Counted from the stretch's first letter, positions 17,226 through 25,234 are shown. The stretch: DNA of 64,000 nucleotides from Hwangdonia lutea (GCF_032814565.1 NZ_CP136521.1:2452501-2516500); one strand, 5' to 3'. Numbers and translations are program-made. Notes: generated by a model not told the origin, from the sequence alone.

Positions 17226-17989
17226 TAATTTAAAATTGAATCTACAAATTTGTTAATGGTTTTTACACCTTCGTTGGTTACATGCTTTACAAAAGCACTT
17301 CCAATTATGGCGCCTTTGGCGTATTGTGTGGCTTGCGTAAAAGTGTCGTTATTGCTTATTCCAAAACCTATAATTTGCGGGTTTTTTAAATTCATATCCG
17401 CAATACGCTTAAAGTATTGTGTTTGCACCTTGCCAAACCCCGATTGCGCACCCGTGGTACTCGCACTACTTACCATATAAATAAATCCGTTTGAAATGGA
17501 ATCGATATATTTTATACGGTCGTCGCTGGTTTGTGGTGTAATTAAAAACACATTGATGAGTCCGTATTTTTCAAATACAGCCTGATATTTTTCATGGTAC
17601 ACGTCAACAGGTAAATCGGGGATTATTAAACCATCAATTCCAATGTCCTGACACTTTTTACAAAACGCTTCAACCCCATATTGAAATATAGGATTAAAAT
17701 AACCCATAATAATCAACGGGATATTTACGGTTTTTCTAATGTCTTGCAATTGTTCAAAAAGCACCTTGGTTGTCATGCCGTTTTTTAAAGCCTGCGTAGA
17801 ACTGGCTTGAATGGTGGGACCATCGGCCAATGGGTCGCTAAAGGGCAACCCGATTTCTATCATGTCCACACCGTTTTTTTCTAAATCTTGAATAATTGTA
17901 GCGGTATCGTTTATGTTCGGATAACCTGCTGTAAAGTATATGGATAGTAACTTTTTGTTTTCCTGTAACTTGGTTCGAATACGATTCAT
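17225..17989 (-). CDS. trpA: tryptophan synthase alpha subunit TrpA
   Basis: TrpA cleaves indole-3-glycerol phosphate to indole and glyceraldehyde-3-phosphate; indole is channelled to TrpB. The 254-residue barrel has the catalytic Glu45 and Asp56 in MIEIGLPFSDPLADGPT, the phosphate site GFGIS and the loop STTGAQSGFG. It is full length from the ATG at 17989. Unlike in most operons, it is separated from trpB by about 500 bases that hold two R1 and one R2 repeat. Confidence 0.96.
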   Translation of the reverse strand: MNRIRTKLQENKKLLSIYFTAGYPNINDTATIIQDLEKNGVDMIEIGLPFSDPLADGPTIQASSTQALKNGMTTKVLFEQLQDIRKTVNIPLIIMGYFNPIFQYGVEAFCKKCQDIGIDGLIIPDLPVDVYHEKYQAVFEKYGLINVFLITPQTSDDRIKYIDSISNGFIYMVSSASTTGAQSGFGKVQTQYFKRIADMNLKNPQIIGFGISNNDTFTQATQYAKGAIIGSAFVKHVTNEGVKTINKFVDSILN

Positions 17990-18006
17990 TTTTGTTTTTT
18001 TATTTT

Positions 18007-18090
18007 GGGCGTTACCACAAGGGTCGGGCTTTCACTACTCGCTCCCTTCTGCGTCGGGGAGCTCAAACATGCCGTTCAATCCCTAACGCA
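18007..18090 (+). repeat. dispersed repeat family R1, copy c
   Basis: Plus-oriented R1 copy. Its first 27 bases (18007-18033) are a perfect inverted match to 18459-18485 in copy d, so the two R1 copies bracket the R2 repeat in the trpB-trpA gap. Further short repeat matter of the CCTGAACTTGATTCAAG type lies at about 18124-18143. Confidence 0.8.
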
Positions 18091-18160
18091 TTAGTAACAT
18101 TTTTACTTTATTTTTTTCGTCATCCTGAACTTGATTCAAGATCTCATAATATTTTTCTCT

Positions 18161-18327
18161 GTTCATTTTGCCTTGATGCAAAACGAACCAAAAAATCATA
18201 TCAATCTGAGGAAATTCCTGCGGAACATTCGCTCTCGGAATTTCGTGCTTAAAGCTTCGCTGTGCATCTTCATTCCTTCGCTCATTATTTCTGCAGATTG
18301 ATAATTCCGACTGCGTCGGAACTTGGG
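18161..18327. repeat. structured repeat family R2, copy A (trpB-trpA gap)
   Basis: This is an approximately 167-base repeat almost identical to 19694-19861 and 23061-23227. It holds three nested or serial hairpins: GTTCATTTTGC with GCAAAACGAAC (18161-18188), ATCAATCTG with CAGATTGAT (18200-18208 and 18294-18302), and TTCCGAC with GTCGGAA around a TGC loop (18305-18321). In the minus-strand transcript the one mismatch of the first stem becomes a G-U pair. All three copies have the same orientation in the operon. Confidence 0.9.
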
Positions 18328-18407
18328 GCTTTACTTTTTGTTATTTTTTTTTCTAATCTCAAGTTTATAGTTTTCTTGATTCTTAATTTTAAATTAGTAC
18401 TGGTTTT

Positions 18408-18485
18408 GCGTTAGGGATTGCAGCGGCATCCTTTTGCTTTTTTGCAAAAGATATAGCGGAAAGCCCGACCCTTGTGGTAACGCCC
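18408..18485 (-). repeat. dispersed repeat family R1, copy d
   Basis: Minus-oriented R1 copy from GCGTTAGGGATTG to GGTAACGCCC, with an inner hairpin CTTTTGC/GCAAAAG. It ends only five bases before the trpB stop at 18491. It pairs over 27 bases with copy c. Confidence 0.8.
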
Positions 18486-18490
18486 AAAAC

Positions 18491-19672
18491 TTAAATCTTA
18501 AAATAATCAATATAATTCTCTAAATCCTTATCGCCACGACCCGACAAACTCACCACAACAACATCGTTTGATTTAAAGGTTTTCTGTTCGAAAATAGCTA
18601 AGGCGTGCGAACTTTCTATGGCCGGAATAATACCTTCCAATTTGCATAGTTCCAAACCAGCTTTCATAGCGTCATCATCGGTAATGGCCATAAATTCGGC
18701 GCGTCCCGTTTTACATAAATGCGCGTGCAAGGGGCCAACACCCGGATAGTCCAATCCTGCCGAAATGGAATACGGCTCGGTAATTTGCCCGTCGTTGGTT
18801 TGCATCAACAGCGTTTTGCAACCATGAATGATGCCTTCTTTCCCCAACACCGAAGTGGCTGCACTTTCGCCAGAATCTACACCTAAACCTGCAGCTTCAA
18901 CGGCGATAATATTTACATCTTTGTCGTGTAAATAGTGGTAATACGTGCCGGCCGCATTGCTGCCACCGCCTATACAGGCCACCACATAATCGGGATTTTC
19001 CCTACCTTCGTGTTCTTTGAGCTGCCATTTAATTTCTTCCGAAATTACCGCTTGAAAACGCGTAACCATATCCGGATATGGGTGCGGACCGATAGCCGAA
19101 CCAATAATATAATGGGTGTTTACCGGATTGTTTATCCAATCGCGAATAGCTTCATTGGTGGCATCTTTTAGGGTGCGACTTCCGGATAATGCGGGTACCA
19201 CTTTGGAACCCAACATTTTCATTCTGGCAACGTTTGGGGCTTGACGTGCAATATCAATTTCGCCCATGTAAACAATGCATTCCAATCCCATTAAAGCACA
19301 AACGGTAGCGGTTGCAACCCCGTGTTGTCCAGCTCCGGTTTCGGCAATAATTCTGGTTTTGCCCAAACGTTTTGCCATAAGTATTTGGCCTATGGTATTG
19401 TTTATTTTGTGAGCGCCTGTGTGGTTTAAATCCTCGCGTTTTAAATATACTGTGGTGTTGTATTTTTCAGAAAGGCGTTTTGCAAAATACAATGGCGATG
19501 GGCGACCGACATAGTCTTTAAGAAGTTGATTGAATTCTTTTTTAAAATCAGGTTCGGCCATAACTTTAAGGTAGTTTTGGCGCAACTCTTCTACGTTTGG
19601 ATAAAGCATTTCTGGTATAAATGCGCCTCCAAATTCGCCGTAATAGCCTTTTTCGTTTACGTTGTAATTCAT
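18491..19672 (-). CDS. trpB: tryptophan synthase beta subunit TrpB
   Basis: TrpB joins indole and serine with pyridoxal phosphate to form tryptophan. The 393-residue protein shows the PLP lysine in HTGAHKINN (Lys89), the catalytic-region [14 protein letters not shown], the phosphate-binding GGGSNA and the C-terminal [10 protein letters not shown]. The length is normal and the start [18 protein letters not shown] is well conserved. The gap to trpF upstream carries R2 copy B, and the gap to trpA downstream carries R1 and R2 copies. Coupling to its neighbours therefore depends on read-through of structured RNA. Confidence 0.97.
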   Translation of the reverse strand: MNYNVNEKGYYGEFGGAFIPEMLYPNVEELRQNYLKVMAEPDFKKEFNQLLKDYVGRPSPLYFAKRLSEKYNTTVYLKREDLNHTGAHKINNTIGQILMAKRLGKTRIIAETGAGQHGVATATVCALMGLECIVYMGEIDIARQAPNVARMKMLGSKVVPALSGSRTLKDATNEAIRDWINNPVNTHYIIGSAIGPHPYPDMVTRFQAVISEEIKWQLKEHEGRENPDYVVACIGGGSNAAGTYYHYLHDKDVNIIAVEAAGLGVDSGESAATSVLGKEGIIHGCKTLLMQTNDGQITEPYSISAGLDYPGVGPLHAHLCKTGRAEFMAITDDDAMKAGLELCKLEGIIPAIESSHALAIFEQKTFKSNDVVVVSLSGRGDKDLENYIDYFKI

Positions 19673-19693
19673 TTATTTTTTGCTTTTATTTAT

Positions 19694-19861
19694 GTTCATT
19701 TTGCCTTGATGCAAAACGAACCAAAAAATCATATCAATCTGAGGAAATTCCTGCGGAACATTCGCTCTCGGAATTTCGTGCTTAAAGCTTTGCTTTGCAT
19801 CTACATTCCTTCGCTCATTATTTCTGCAGATTGGTGATTCCGACTGTGTCGGAACTAAGGG
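19694..19861. repeat. structured repeat family R2, copy B (trpF-trpB gap)
   Basis: The same element as copy A. The first hairpin GTTCATTTTGC / GCAAAACGAAC (19694-19721) is unchanged. The third hairpin keeps both TTCCGAC and GTCGGAA arms, but the loop reads TGT instead of TGC. Copy B stands 21 bases before the trpB start. Confidence 0.9.
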
Positions 19862-19924
19862 CTTGACTTTTTGTTAAACTTATTTTTTATTTCTGATTTC
19901 CTTTTGGTTTTCTAAAATCTAAAT

Positions 19925-20623
19925 TTATTTTCTATTTATAAATTTTCTTAATTCCTTAATATCTTTCAATCCGGGTTCTATTTCAAATTTACTGTTTACG
20001 TCTATGGCGTAACAATATTTTGAAGCTTTACTTTGTACAAATTTTTTAAGGTCTGCAATTTGATTTAATCCAATGCCACCACTTAAAAAGAAGGGTTTTG
20101 TTGATGGGTAATCATTTAAAACGTTCCAATCAAAAGTGTAGCCATTGCCACCGGGTAACTTGCCTTTGGTGTCAAACAAAAAGTAATCGCAAACAGCCTC
20201 GTAAGGTTTTAAAATATCGAAATTGAACTCGTCCTTGATTGAGAATACTTTGATTATTTCGATACTTTCGTCATTGTGAGACTTTTTTTCCAATTCGACC
20301 CCATCTGTTTCTTTTGATGAGATTACTTCGTCGTTTCTCTCCTCGTAATGACGTTTTAACGCGTTACAATATTCCGGTGATTCGTTACCATGTAATTGAA
20401 TGGCCTGTAAATGGTGTGTCTTTATTTTTTCTAAAACAAAATCTAATTCTTCATCAACAAAAACACCTGTTTTTTTTATGGATTGAGGTAATTCCGGAAC
20501 CTGGTTTTTATTGAAGTTTCTTGCAGATTTTTCATAAAAAATAAACCCAAGATAGTCAGGTTGCAATGCCGCAACTTGTGTGATATTATCTTGATATTTC
20601 ATACCGCAGACCTTCAGTTTCAT
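19925..20623 (-). CDS. trpF: phosphoribosylanthranilate isomerase TrpF with a repeat-derived insertion
   Basis: TrpF isomerises phosphoribosylanthranilate in the third step of tryptophan synthesis. The barrel features are present: KVCGMKY with the catalytic Cys near the start, LQAIQLHGNE, LFDTKGKLPGGNGYTFDW with the catalytic Asp, and FFLSGGIG. The protein is about 30 residues longer than usual because RHYEERNDEVISS ... KKSHNDES lies between EYCNALK and IEIIKVFSI, where helix 3 meets strand 4. I prefer the ATG at 20623 (MKLKVCGM). The upstream ATG at 20659 adds 12 residues encoded by an R3 repeat. Whether the enzyme is active with the insertion is inferred from its intact frame. Confidence 0.92.
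   Translation of the reverse strand: MKLKVCGMKYQDNITQVAALQPDYLGFIFYEKSARNFNKNQVPELPQSIKKTGVFVDEELDFVLEKIKTHHLQAIQLHGNESPEYCNALKRHYEERNDEVISSKETDGVELEKKSHNDESIEIIKVFSIKDEFNFDILKPYEAVCDYFLFDTKGKLPGGNGYTFDWNVLNDYPSTKPFFLSGGIGLNQIADLKKFVQSKASKYCYAIDVNSKFEIEPGLKDIKELRKFINRK
20269..20353 (-). repeat. CGTCATT-type palindromic repeat (family R4) inside trpF
   Basis: On the trpF coding strand the insert begins CGTCATTACGAGGA and ends CTCACAATGACG, an inverted pair of the widespread CGTCATTGCGAG repeat. Translation of such repeats gives the well-known RHCEERSDE-type peptide; here it reads RHYEERNDE. The insert keeps the frame open. Confidence 0.88.
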
Positions 20624-20624
20624 C

Positions 20625-20670
20625 TTCTCGATACTATTTTTTCGTTCCTCAAAAATCACTCGAAGTGACG
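20625..20670 (-). repeat. dispersed repeat family R3, copy b (trpC-trpF gap)
   Basis: CTTCTCGATACTATTTTTTC ... CACTCGAAGTGACG lies exactly between the trpC stop (20671) and the trpF ATG (20623) and makes up the whole gap. Its GAGAAG end on the minus strand sits where a ribosome site would be, so the repeat may have taken over trpF translation start. Confidence 0.82.
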
Positions 20671-21456
20671 TTATTTGTTCAATTCAGCTATAAATTCTTT
20701 GGCACTTTTACCAGGGTTATTCGTTTTCATAAAATTCTCACCTATTAAAAAACCTTGATAGCCATAGGGTTTTAATTCTTTGATAGCTTCAATGCTGCTA
20801 ATGCCGCTTTCTGATATTTTTACAAAATCGTTTGGAATGAGTTTGCTTAATGTTTTGCTTGTTTCTAAACTCACATCGAAGGTTTTTAAATTCCTGTTGT
20901 TAACGCCTAACATATCTAAACTAGGCATGAGGGATTTGTGCAATTCTTCTTCGTTATGAACTTCTAAAAGGACATCCAAATTTAGACGTTTTGCCAATTC
21001 TGAAAATTGCTTAATTTCATCTTTTGTTAAAATAGCAGCGATTAAAAGAATGGCATCTGCACCAAAAGCTTTAGCTTCGAGGATTTGGTATTCGTCGATA
21101 ATAAATTCTTTACGCAGCAAAGGCAAATCGCAGTTTTCGCGAGCGATAATCAAATCGTCTAAAAATCCTCCAAAATAGACTTCATCGGTTAAAACCGACA
21201 TTCCGCAAGCGCCGGCGTGCTCGTAACCCATAGCCACATCTTCAATGTTAACCGTATTGTTAATGACTGATTTTGACGGCGATTTTCTTTTAAATTCTGC
21301 AATAATCCCCGTTTGACTTGATCTTAATTTATCTGATAACGAAATTGTTTTTCTATCAAAATAAGGTGTTCTTTCAAATATCTGAATAGGAATTAATTCT
21401 TTTTTTAAATCAACTTCTTTGCGTTTGTCGATTACTATTTTATCTAGAATGTTCAT
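20671..21456 (-). CDS. trpC: indole-3-glycerol-phosphate synthase TrpC
   Basis: TrpC closes the indole ring from carboxyphenylamino-deoxyribulose phosphate. The 261-residue barrel has IIAEFKRKSPSK with the catalytic Lys (about 52-63), LLRKEFIIDEYQ (about 113-124), LLEVHNEEEL and LGVNNRNLKTF, and ends with SESGI and FLIGENFM. Its ATG overlaps the trpD stop by four bases, showing tight coupling. The trpC-trpF gap is an R3 repeat. Confidence 0.97.
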   Translation of the reverse strand: MNILDKIVIDKRKEVDLKKELIPIQIFERTPYFDRKTISLSDKLRSSQTGIIAEFKRKSPSKSVINNTVNIEDVAMGYEHAGACGMSVLTDEVYFGGFLDDLIIARENCDLPLLRKEFIIDEYQILEAKAFGADAILLIAAILTKDEIKQFSELAKRLNLDVLLEVHNEEELHKSLMPSLDMLGVNNRNLKTFDVSLETSKTLSKLIPNDFVKISESGISSIEAIKELKPYGYQGFLIGENFMKTNNPGKSAKEFIAELNK

Positions 21457-22445
21457 TTACTTAATGCAATTAATGTGTCTAAACTATGCTTTGCTTTCCC
21501 TGAAAGAAGCGACTCTTTGGCTAACTCAAATCCTTCTTTATGGCTTATTTGTTTTGTGGTGGCAATGGCTAAACCGGCATTGGCACAAACAACGTTGTTC
21601 TGTGGTTCGGTGCCTTTTCCGCTAATGACGTTCACAAATATTTTAGCGGCATCATCAACGGTATTGCCTCCAAAAATCGATTCTTGTTTTATTTGCGAAA
21701 CGCCCAAATCTTCAGGTGTAAATAAGGTTTCGGAATGATTTGAAATCACTTTGGTTTTTCCGGTTAATGATATTTCATCATAACCATCTAAGGCATGCAC
21801 AATGCTGTAATTTTTATCGGTTTGCTGATATAAGTAACCGTACAAACGTTGCAATTCCAAATTAAAAACACCAACCATTTGGTTTTTTGGAAACGATGGA
21901 TTTACCATAGGGCCTAACATATTGAAAAATGTTTTTACGCCCAATTCCCTGCGGATAGGTGCTACGTTTTTCATGGCGGGATGAAACAATGGTGCGTGCA
22001 AAACGCAGATGCCTGCCTTATCGATTGTTCGTTTTAAAAAATCTTCGTCATTTGAAAATTTAATGCCTAAATGCTCCATAACGTTTGAAGATCCGCAAGC
22101 GGAAGACACACCGTAATTACCGTGTTTTGCAACTTTAATACCGGCACCGGCAGATACAAATGAGGAAAGTGTGGATATGTTGAAGGTGTCTTTTCCGTCG
22201 CCACCCGTTCCGCATAAGTCTACAACATTAAAATCTTTTAAATCGATGGAAATACATAATTCCAATAGCGCATCTCTGAAGCCTTGAAGCTCTTCGAGTG
22301 TGATGCTCCGCATCATAAAAACGGTTAGAAATGATGCGATTTGACTTTGGTTGTACATACCGTTTGATATGTTTACCAAAACTTGTTTGGCTTCTTCGCT
22401 GGAGATGTTTTCGTGATTTATTAATCGGTTTAATAGTTGTTTCAT
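21453..22445 (-). CDS. trpD: anthranilate phosphoribosyltransferase TrpD
   Basis: TrpD transfers phosphoribose from PRPP to anthranilate. The 330-residue protein has the PRPP-binding glycine loop LCGTGGDGKDTFNIST, followed by KHGNYGVSS, and the anthranilate-site segment HHPAMK-like FHPAMKNVAPIRRELG. The length is normal. It starts three bases after the trpG stop and overlaps trpC, forming the only tightly packed block (trpG-trpD-trpC) in this operon. Confidence 0.97.
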   Translation of the reverse strand: MKQLLNRLINHENISSEEAKQVLVNISNGMYNQSQIASFLTVFMMRSITLEELQGFRDALLELCISIDLKDFNVVDLCGTGGDGKDTFNISTLSSFVSAGAGIKVAKHGNYGVSSACGSSNVMEHLGIKFSNDEDFLKRTIDKAGICVLHAPLFHPAMKNVAPIRRELGVKTFFNMLGPMVNPSFPKNQMVGVFNLELQRLYGYLYQQTDKNYSIVHALDGYDEISLTGKTKVISNHSETLFTPEDLGVSQIKQESIFGGNTVDDAAKIFVNVISGKGTEPQNNVVCANAGLAIATTKQISHKEGFELAKESLLSGKAKHSLDTLIALSK

Positions 22446-22448
22446 AGC

Positions 22449-23012
22449 TTAAGAATTAATCCAATTTTTAAGAATTTGTTTTCCGTTTGGAGTCAATACC
22501 GATTCTGGGTGATATTGCACACCTTTAACATCATATTCTCTGTGTCGTAACGACATCACTTGTCCGTTTTCATCAAAGGAGGTAGCCTCTAAACTATCAG
22601 GTAAATTTGGGTTAACTACCCAGGAATGATATCGACCAACTTCTATATTTTTATCAATGCCATCAAACAAAGGTTCGTCATCCACAGTAATTTTTACTTG
22701 GGTTGCAACACCGTGATAAACATCATTTAAGTTAATAATGGAACCACCAAAAACTTCTCCAATGGCTTGTTGCCCTAAACACACTCCTAAAATGCTTTTT
22801 GTAGGTGCGTATTTTTTAATAATGGCTTTTAGTAAACCGGCTTCGTCTGGAATGCCCGGACCTGGTGATAAAACAATTTTGCTAAAAGGTTCAACATCTT
22901 CTAATGTTAATTTATCGTTTCTTACTACGGTAACATCGCAGTTTAAATCTTCTAAATAATGAACCAAATTGTATGTAAAACTGTCGTAATTATCTATAAC
23001 TAATACTTTCAT
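22449..23012 (-). CDS. trpG: anthranilate synthase glutaminase subunit TrpG
   Basis: TrpG releases ammonia from glutamine for TrpE. The 187-residue class I amidotransferase has the oxyanion loop LSPGPGIPDEAG, the nucleophile Cys in GVCLGQQAIGE, and the His-Glu pair in VQYHPESVLTP. It is a stand-alone subunit, not fused to TrpD as in enterics. The gap upstream to trpE contains an R5 hairpin and R2 copy C. Confidence 0.96.
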   Translation of the reverse strand: MKVLVIDNYDSFTYNLVHYLEDLNCDVTVVRNDKLTLEDVEPFSKIVLSPGPGIPDEAGLLKAIIKKYAPTKSILGVCLGQQAIGEVFGGSIINLNDVYHGVATQVKITVDDEPLFDGIDKNIEVGRYHSWVVNPNLPDSLEATSFDENGQVMSLRHREYDVKGVQYHPESVLTPNGKQILKNWINS

Positions 23013-23027
23013 AAATATTTATTTTTT

Positions 23028-23047
23028 ATTTCCACGTAGGTGGAAAT
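23028..23047. repeat. small hairpin repeat (family R5-like) upstream of trpG
   Basis: ATTTCCAC and GTGGAAAT form a perfect 8-bp stem around GTAG. The hairpin at 24706-24725 before trpE is the same except that the closing C-G pair is a T-A pair, a compensatory change. It lies 15 bases upstream of the trpG ATG. Confidence 0.8.
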
Positions 23048-23060
23048 CTTTTGTTTACTT

Positions 23061-23227
23061 GTTCATTTTGTCTTGATACAAAACGAACCAAAAAATCATA
23101 TCAATCTGAGGAAATTCCTGCGGAACATTCGTTCTCGGAATTTCGTGCTTAAAGCTTCGCTTTGCATCTTCATTCCTTCACTCATTATTTCTGCAGATTG
23201 ATGATTCCGACTGAGTCGGAACTTGGG
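23061..23227. repeat. structured repeat family R2, copy C (trpE-trpG gap)
   Basis: The same element as copies A and B. In the first hairpin the inner pair is changed on both sides (GTTCATTTTGT with ACAAAACGAAC), so the stem is kept. In the last hairpin only the loop differs (TGA). Together with the small hairpin at 23028 it fills most of the 283-base trpE-trpG gap. Confidence 0.9.
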
Positions 23228-23295
23228 TGTTGATTTTCTGCAATATTCATTTTATAAACCAAATTCGTTTTTCAACTTTCTGAATTCTAAACTTG

Positions 23296-24693
23296 TTATA
23301 TGTCTTCAGCTAATTCAATAGCTTTTGTTAAAGCGCCTAACTTATTATACACTTCCTGCAGTTCGTTTTCCGGGTTGGATTTTGATACTAATCCGGCGCC
23401 TGCCTGCCAATGTAATTTATGGTTTTTGCTCAAAAAAGTACGAATCATGATAGCATGATTGAAGTTGCCTTCAAAATCCATAAAACCAATGGCGCCACCG
23501 TAGAAAGCACGACTTGTTTTTTCGTACTGCTCGATAAGTTGCATGGCCCGATGTTTTGGAGCGCCACTTAAAGTGCCCGCGGGAAACGTGTCGGCCACCA
23601 CTTGCATGGTTGAAGTTTCTTTGTGCTTTTGCCCCGTAACTTTGCTTACTAAATGGATAACGTGCGAGAAGAATTGAACCTCTCTGTACGTGTCAACAGT
23701 AACATGGCTTCCGTTTCGGCTTAAATCGTTTCGTGCCAAATCCACCAACATAACGTGTTCGGCATTTTCTTTATCGTCCACCGCTAATTGTTTGGCCAAT
23801 TCGGCATCTTTTAAATCATTTCCGGTGCGTTTAAAAGTTCCGGCAATGGGGTGGATTTCGGCTTTTCCGTCGCTTACAATAAGTTGTGCTTCGGGCGAGC
23901 TGCCAAAAATCTTAAAGTTCCCGTAATCGAAATAAAACAAATAGGGCGATGGGTTTATGCTGCGTAAAGCCCGATACACATTAAACTCGTCGCCTTTAAA
24001 TTCTTGCTGGAAGTTTTTTGATAAAACCAACTGAAACACATCGCCACGGGCACAGTGTTTTTTAGCTAACTCGACATGGGTTTTATATTCATCGTCTGTT
24101 AAATTTGATGAGATTTTTCCGTTGGATTTAAAATTATAAGACGCAAAGTTTTTGGCTTTTATTAAATGAAGAACAGCATCAATATTACTTTCAGTATTAA
24201 AACAATGTGCAAAAATGTAAGCTTCGTTTTTAAAGTGATTTATGGCGATTATGTTTTGATAAACCGCATAATAAACATCGGGAATTGTAATGGAATTTTC
24301 TTTTTTTGAAATCTCGACATCTTCAAAATACCGAACGGCATCATAAGCGATATAACCAAAAATACCATTATTTATAAACTTGAAGCTTTCATCCGAATCT
24401 ACCTTAAATTGTTTTGTGAATTGATGGATTTCTTCGGATACATTTGTGGTTTCATCAATATTTTTTGAAACCGAACTACCGTCGGGAAAGGTTTGCGAAA
24501 TTGTTTCGTCTTCAACTTTAATCGACGCTATGGGGTTAAAGCAGATGTACGAAAAACTGTTGTCGTTAGCATGGTAATCGCTACTTTCCAACAGAATACT
24601 GTTGGGGTGTTTGTCTCTAATTTTAAGATAGATGCTTACAGGTGTAATGGTGTCTGCAAGAATTTTTTTGTAATGTGTTGTTAAACTAAACAT
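23296..24693 (-). CDS. trpE: anthranilate synthase component I TrpE
   Basis: TrpE makes anthranilate from chorismate and ammonia. The 465-residue protein has the tryptophan feedback site LLES at 34-37, so it is likely inhibited by its end product. The chorismate-binding C-terminal domain shows HPIAGTFKRTG, DLARNDLSR, TFPAGTLSGAPK and the closing QAGAGLV. It is full length from the ATG at 24693. A 7-bp-stem hairpin ends ten bases upstream of that ATG and may affect its translation. The attenuator and a GIY-YIG gene precede it. Confidence 0.97.
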   Translation of the reverse strand: MFSLTTHYKKILADTITPVSIYLKIRDKHPNSILLESSDYHANDNSFSYICFNPIASIKVEDETISQTFPDGSSVSKNIDETTNVSEEIHQFTKQFKVDSDESFKFINNGIFGYIAYDAVRYFEDVEISKKENSITIPDVYYAVYQNIIAINHFKNEAYIFAHCFNTESNIDAVLHLIKAKNFASYNFKSNGKISSNLTDDEYKTHVELAKKHCARGDVFQLVLSKNFQQEFKGDEFNVYRALRSINPSPYLFYFDYGNFKIFGSSPEAQLIVSDGKAEIHPIAGTFKRTGNDLKDAELAKQLAVDDKENAEHVMLVDLARNDLSRNGSHVTVDTYREVQFFSHVIHLVSKVTGQKHKETSTMQVVADTFPAGTLSGAPKHRAMQLIEQYEKTSRAFYGGAIGFMDFEGNFNHAIMIRTFLSKNHKLHWQAGAGLVSKSNPENELQEVYNKLGALTKAIELAEDI

Positions 24694-24702
24694 TCTTTTT
24701 TT

Positions 24703-25062
24703 GTCATTTCCATGTAGATGGAAATCTATTTTTAATTGTTAAACATAAATGTTAAATCTTTCCACTCAGGATTTAAATCGTTAATTAGATTTATTTTCCA
24801 TGCTCTATTCCATTTTTTTAGTTGCTTCTCTCTCTTAATGGCAGTATTAGGGAAATTGAATTTTTCATAATATACAAGCATATTAAGACTATATCTGCTG
24901 GAGTAGCCCTTCATTGTTTTGTTTTTATGCTGATACATTCTATATTTTAAATTATTGGTCATACCAATATAAATTATCCCATTCATCTTGTTAGAAATAA
25001 TATACACATAGTAATATTGTTTTTTCCCTTCCATTTATATTTTCCGCCTTCGCGGAAATGAC
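24703..25062 (-). mobile_element. putative GIY-YIG mini-element bounded by inverted hairpins
   Basis: The GIY-YIG gene is bracketed by GTCATTTCC (24703-24711) and GGAAATGAC (25054-25062), perfect 9-bp terminal inverted repeats. Each belongs to a small hairpin: ATTTCCA/TGGAAAT around TGTAGA on the left, and TTTCCGC/GCGGAAA on the right. The gene fills the space between them, with five bases between its stop and the left hairpin. No target duplication is evident. It sits between the trp attenuator terminator and trpE. Mobility is inferred from the architecture. Confidence 0.5.
24732..25034 (-). CDS. small GIY-YIG nuclease domain protein
   Basis: The 100-residue protein is a stand-alone GIY-YIG domain. 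It has YYVYIISNK and IYIGMTNNLKYRMYQHK, giving the paired Tyr, the Gly and the catalytic Arg, and a later Glu in TAIKREKQLKKWNR. It ends with the typical NPEWKDLT. These short UvrC/SLX1-like proteins are common in Bacteroidota and have no settled role. Being downstream of the attenuator, it would be expressed only when tryptophan is short. It appears to have been inserted there, because it has no link to tryptophan synthesis. Confidence 0.88.
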   Translation of the reverse strand: MEGKKQYYYVYIISNKMNGIIYIGMTNNLKYRMYQHKNKTMKGYSSRYSLNMLVYYEKFNFPNTAIKREKQLKKWNRAWKINLINDLNPEWKDLTFMFNN

Positions 25063-25071
25063 TTAATGAAT

Positions 25072-25107
25072 TAAAAAAAAAGGCTTGTCGTGAATGACAA
25101 GCCTTTT
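25072..25107 (-). terminator. trp attenuator: intrinsic terminator downstream of the leader peptide
   Basis: On the minus strand GGCTTGTC pairs with GACAAGCC around a six-base loop, extended by A-T pairs on both sides and followed by a run of at least eight T. It starts about 37 bases after the leader peptide stop. TTCACGA in its loop and descending arm (25088-25094) is complementary to TCGTGAA at the leader stop codon (25143-25149), which could form a competing antiterminator. Confidence 0.9.
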
Positions 25108-25143
25108 TGATATTTTAAGTTTTAAATATACTAGGTTTTTACT

Positions 25144-25200
25144 TCACGAACGTAAGTTTGAAAAGCTCCACCACCAAGTATGATTTAAAATAGTATTCAT
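25144..25200 (-). CDS. trpL: trp operon leader peptide with three consecutive Trp codons
   Basis: ATG at 25200 opens an 18-codon frame, MNTILNHTWWWSFSNLRS, ending in TGA at 25144. The three adjacent TGG codons are the sensor. When charged tRNA-Trp is scarce, a ribosome would stall there and let an antiterminator form; otherwise the terminator at 25072-25107 folds. A consensus promoter lies about 35 bases upstream, and the leader precedes the trp genes in the right order. A random frame with WWW directly before a strong terminator and trpE is most unlikely. Confidence 0.92.
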   Translation of the reverse strand: MNTILNHTWWWSFSNLRS

Positions 25201-25214
25201 ATTTTTGTTTTATC

Positions 25215-25230
25215 CCCGATAGCTGTCGGG
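25215..25230. repeat. CCCGATAGC-type palindrome in the trp leader
   Basis: CCCGA and TCGGG flank TAGCTG. This small palindrome is of a type common between genes in this window (compare 57803-57813). It lies at or just after the predicted trp start point, about 15 bases before the trpL ATG. Confidence 0.6.
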
Positions 25231-25234
25231 AGGT

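Noticed and set aside
20624-20659. Upstream ATG for trpF
   Set aside because: The 12 added residues come from the R3 repeat, and the family start MKLKVCGM begins at 20623.
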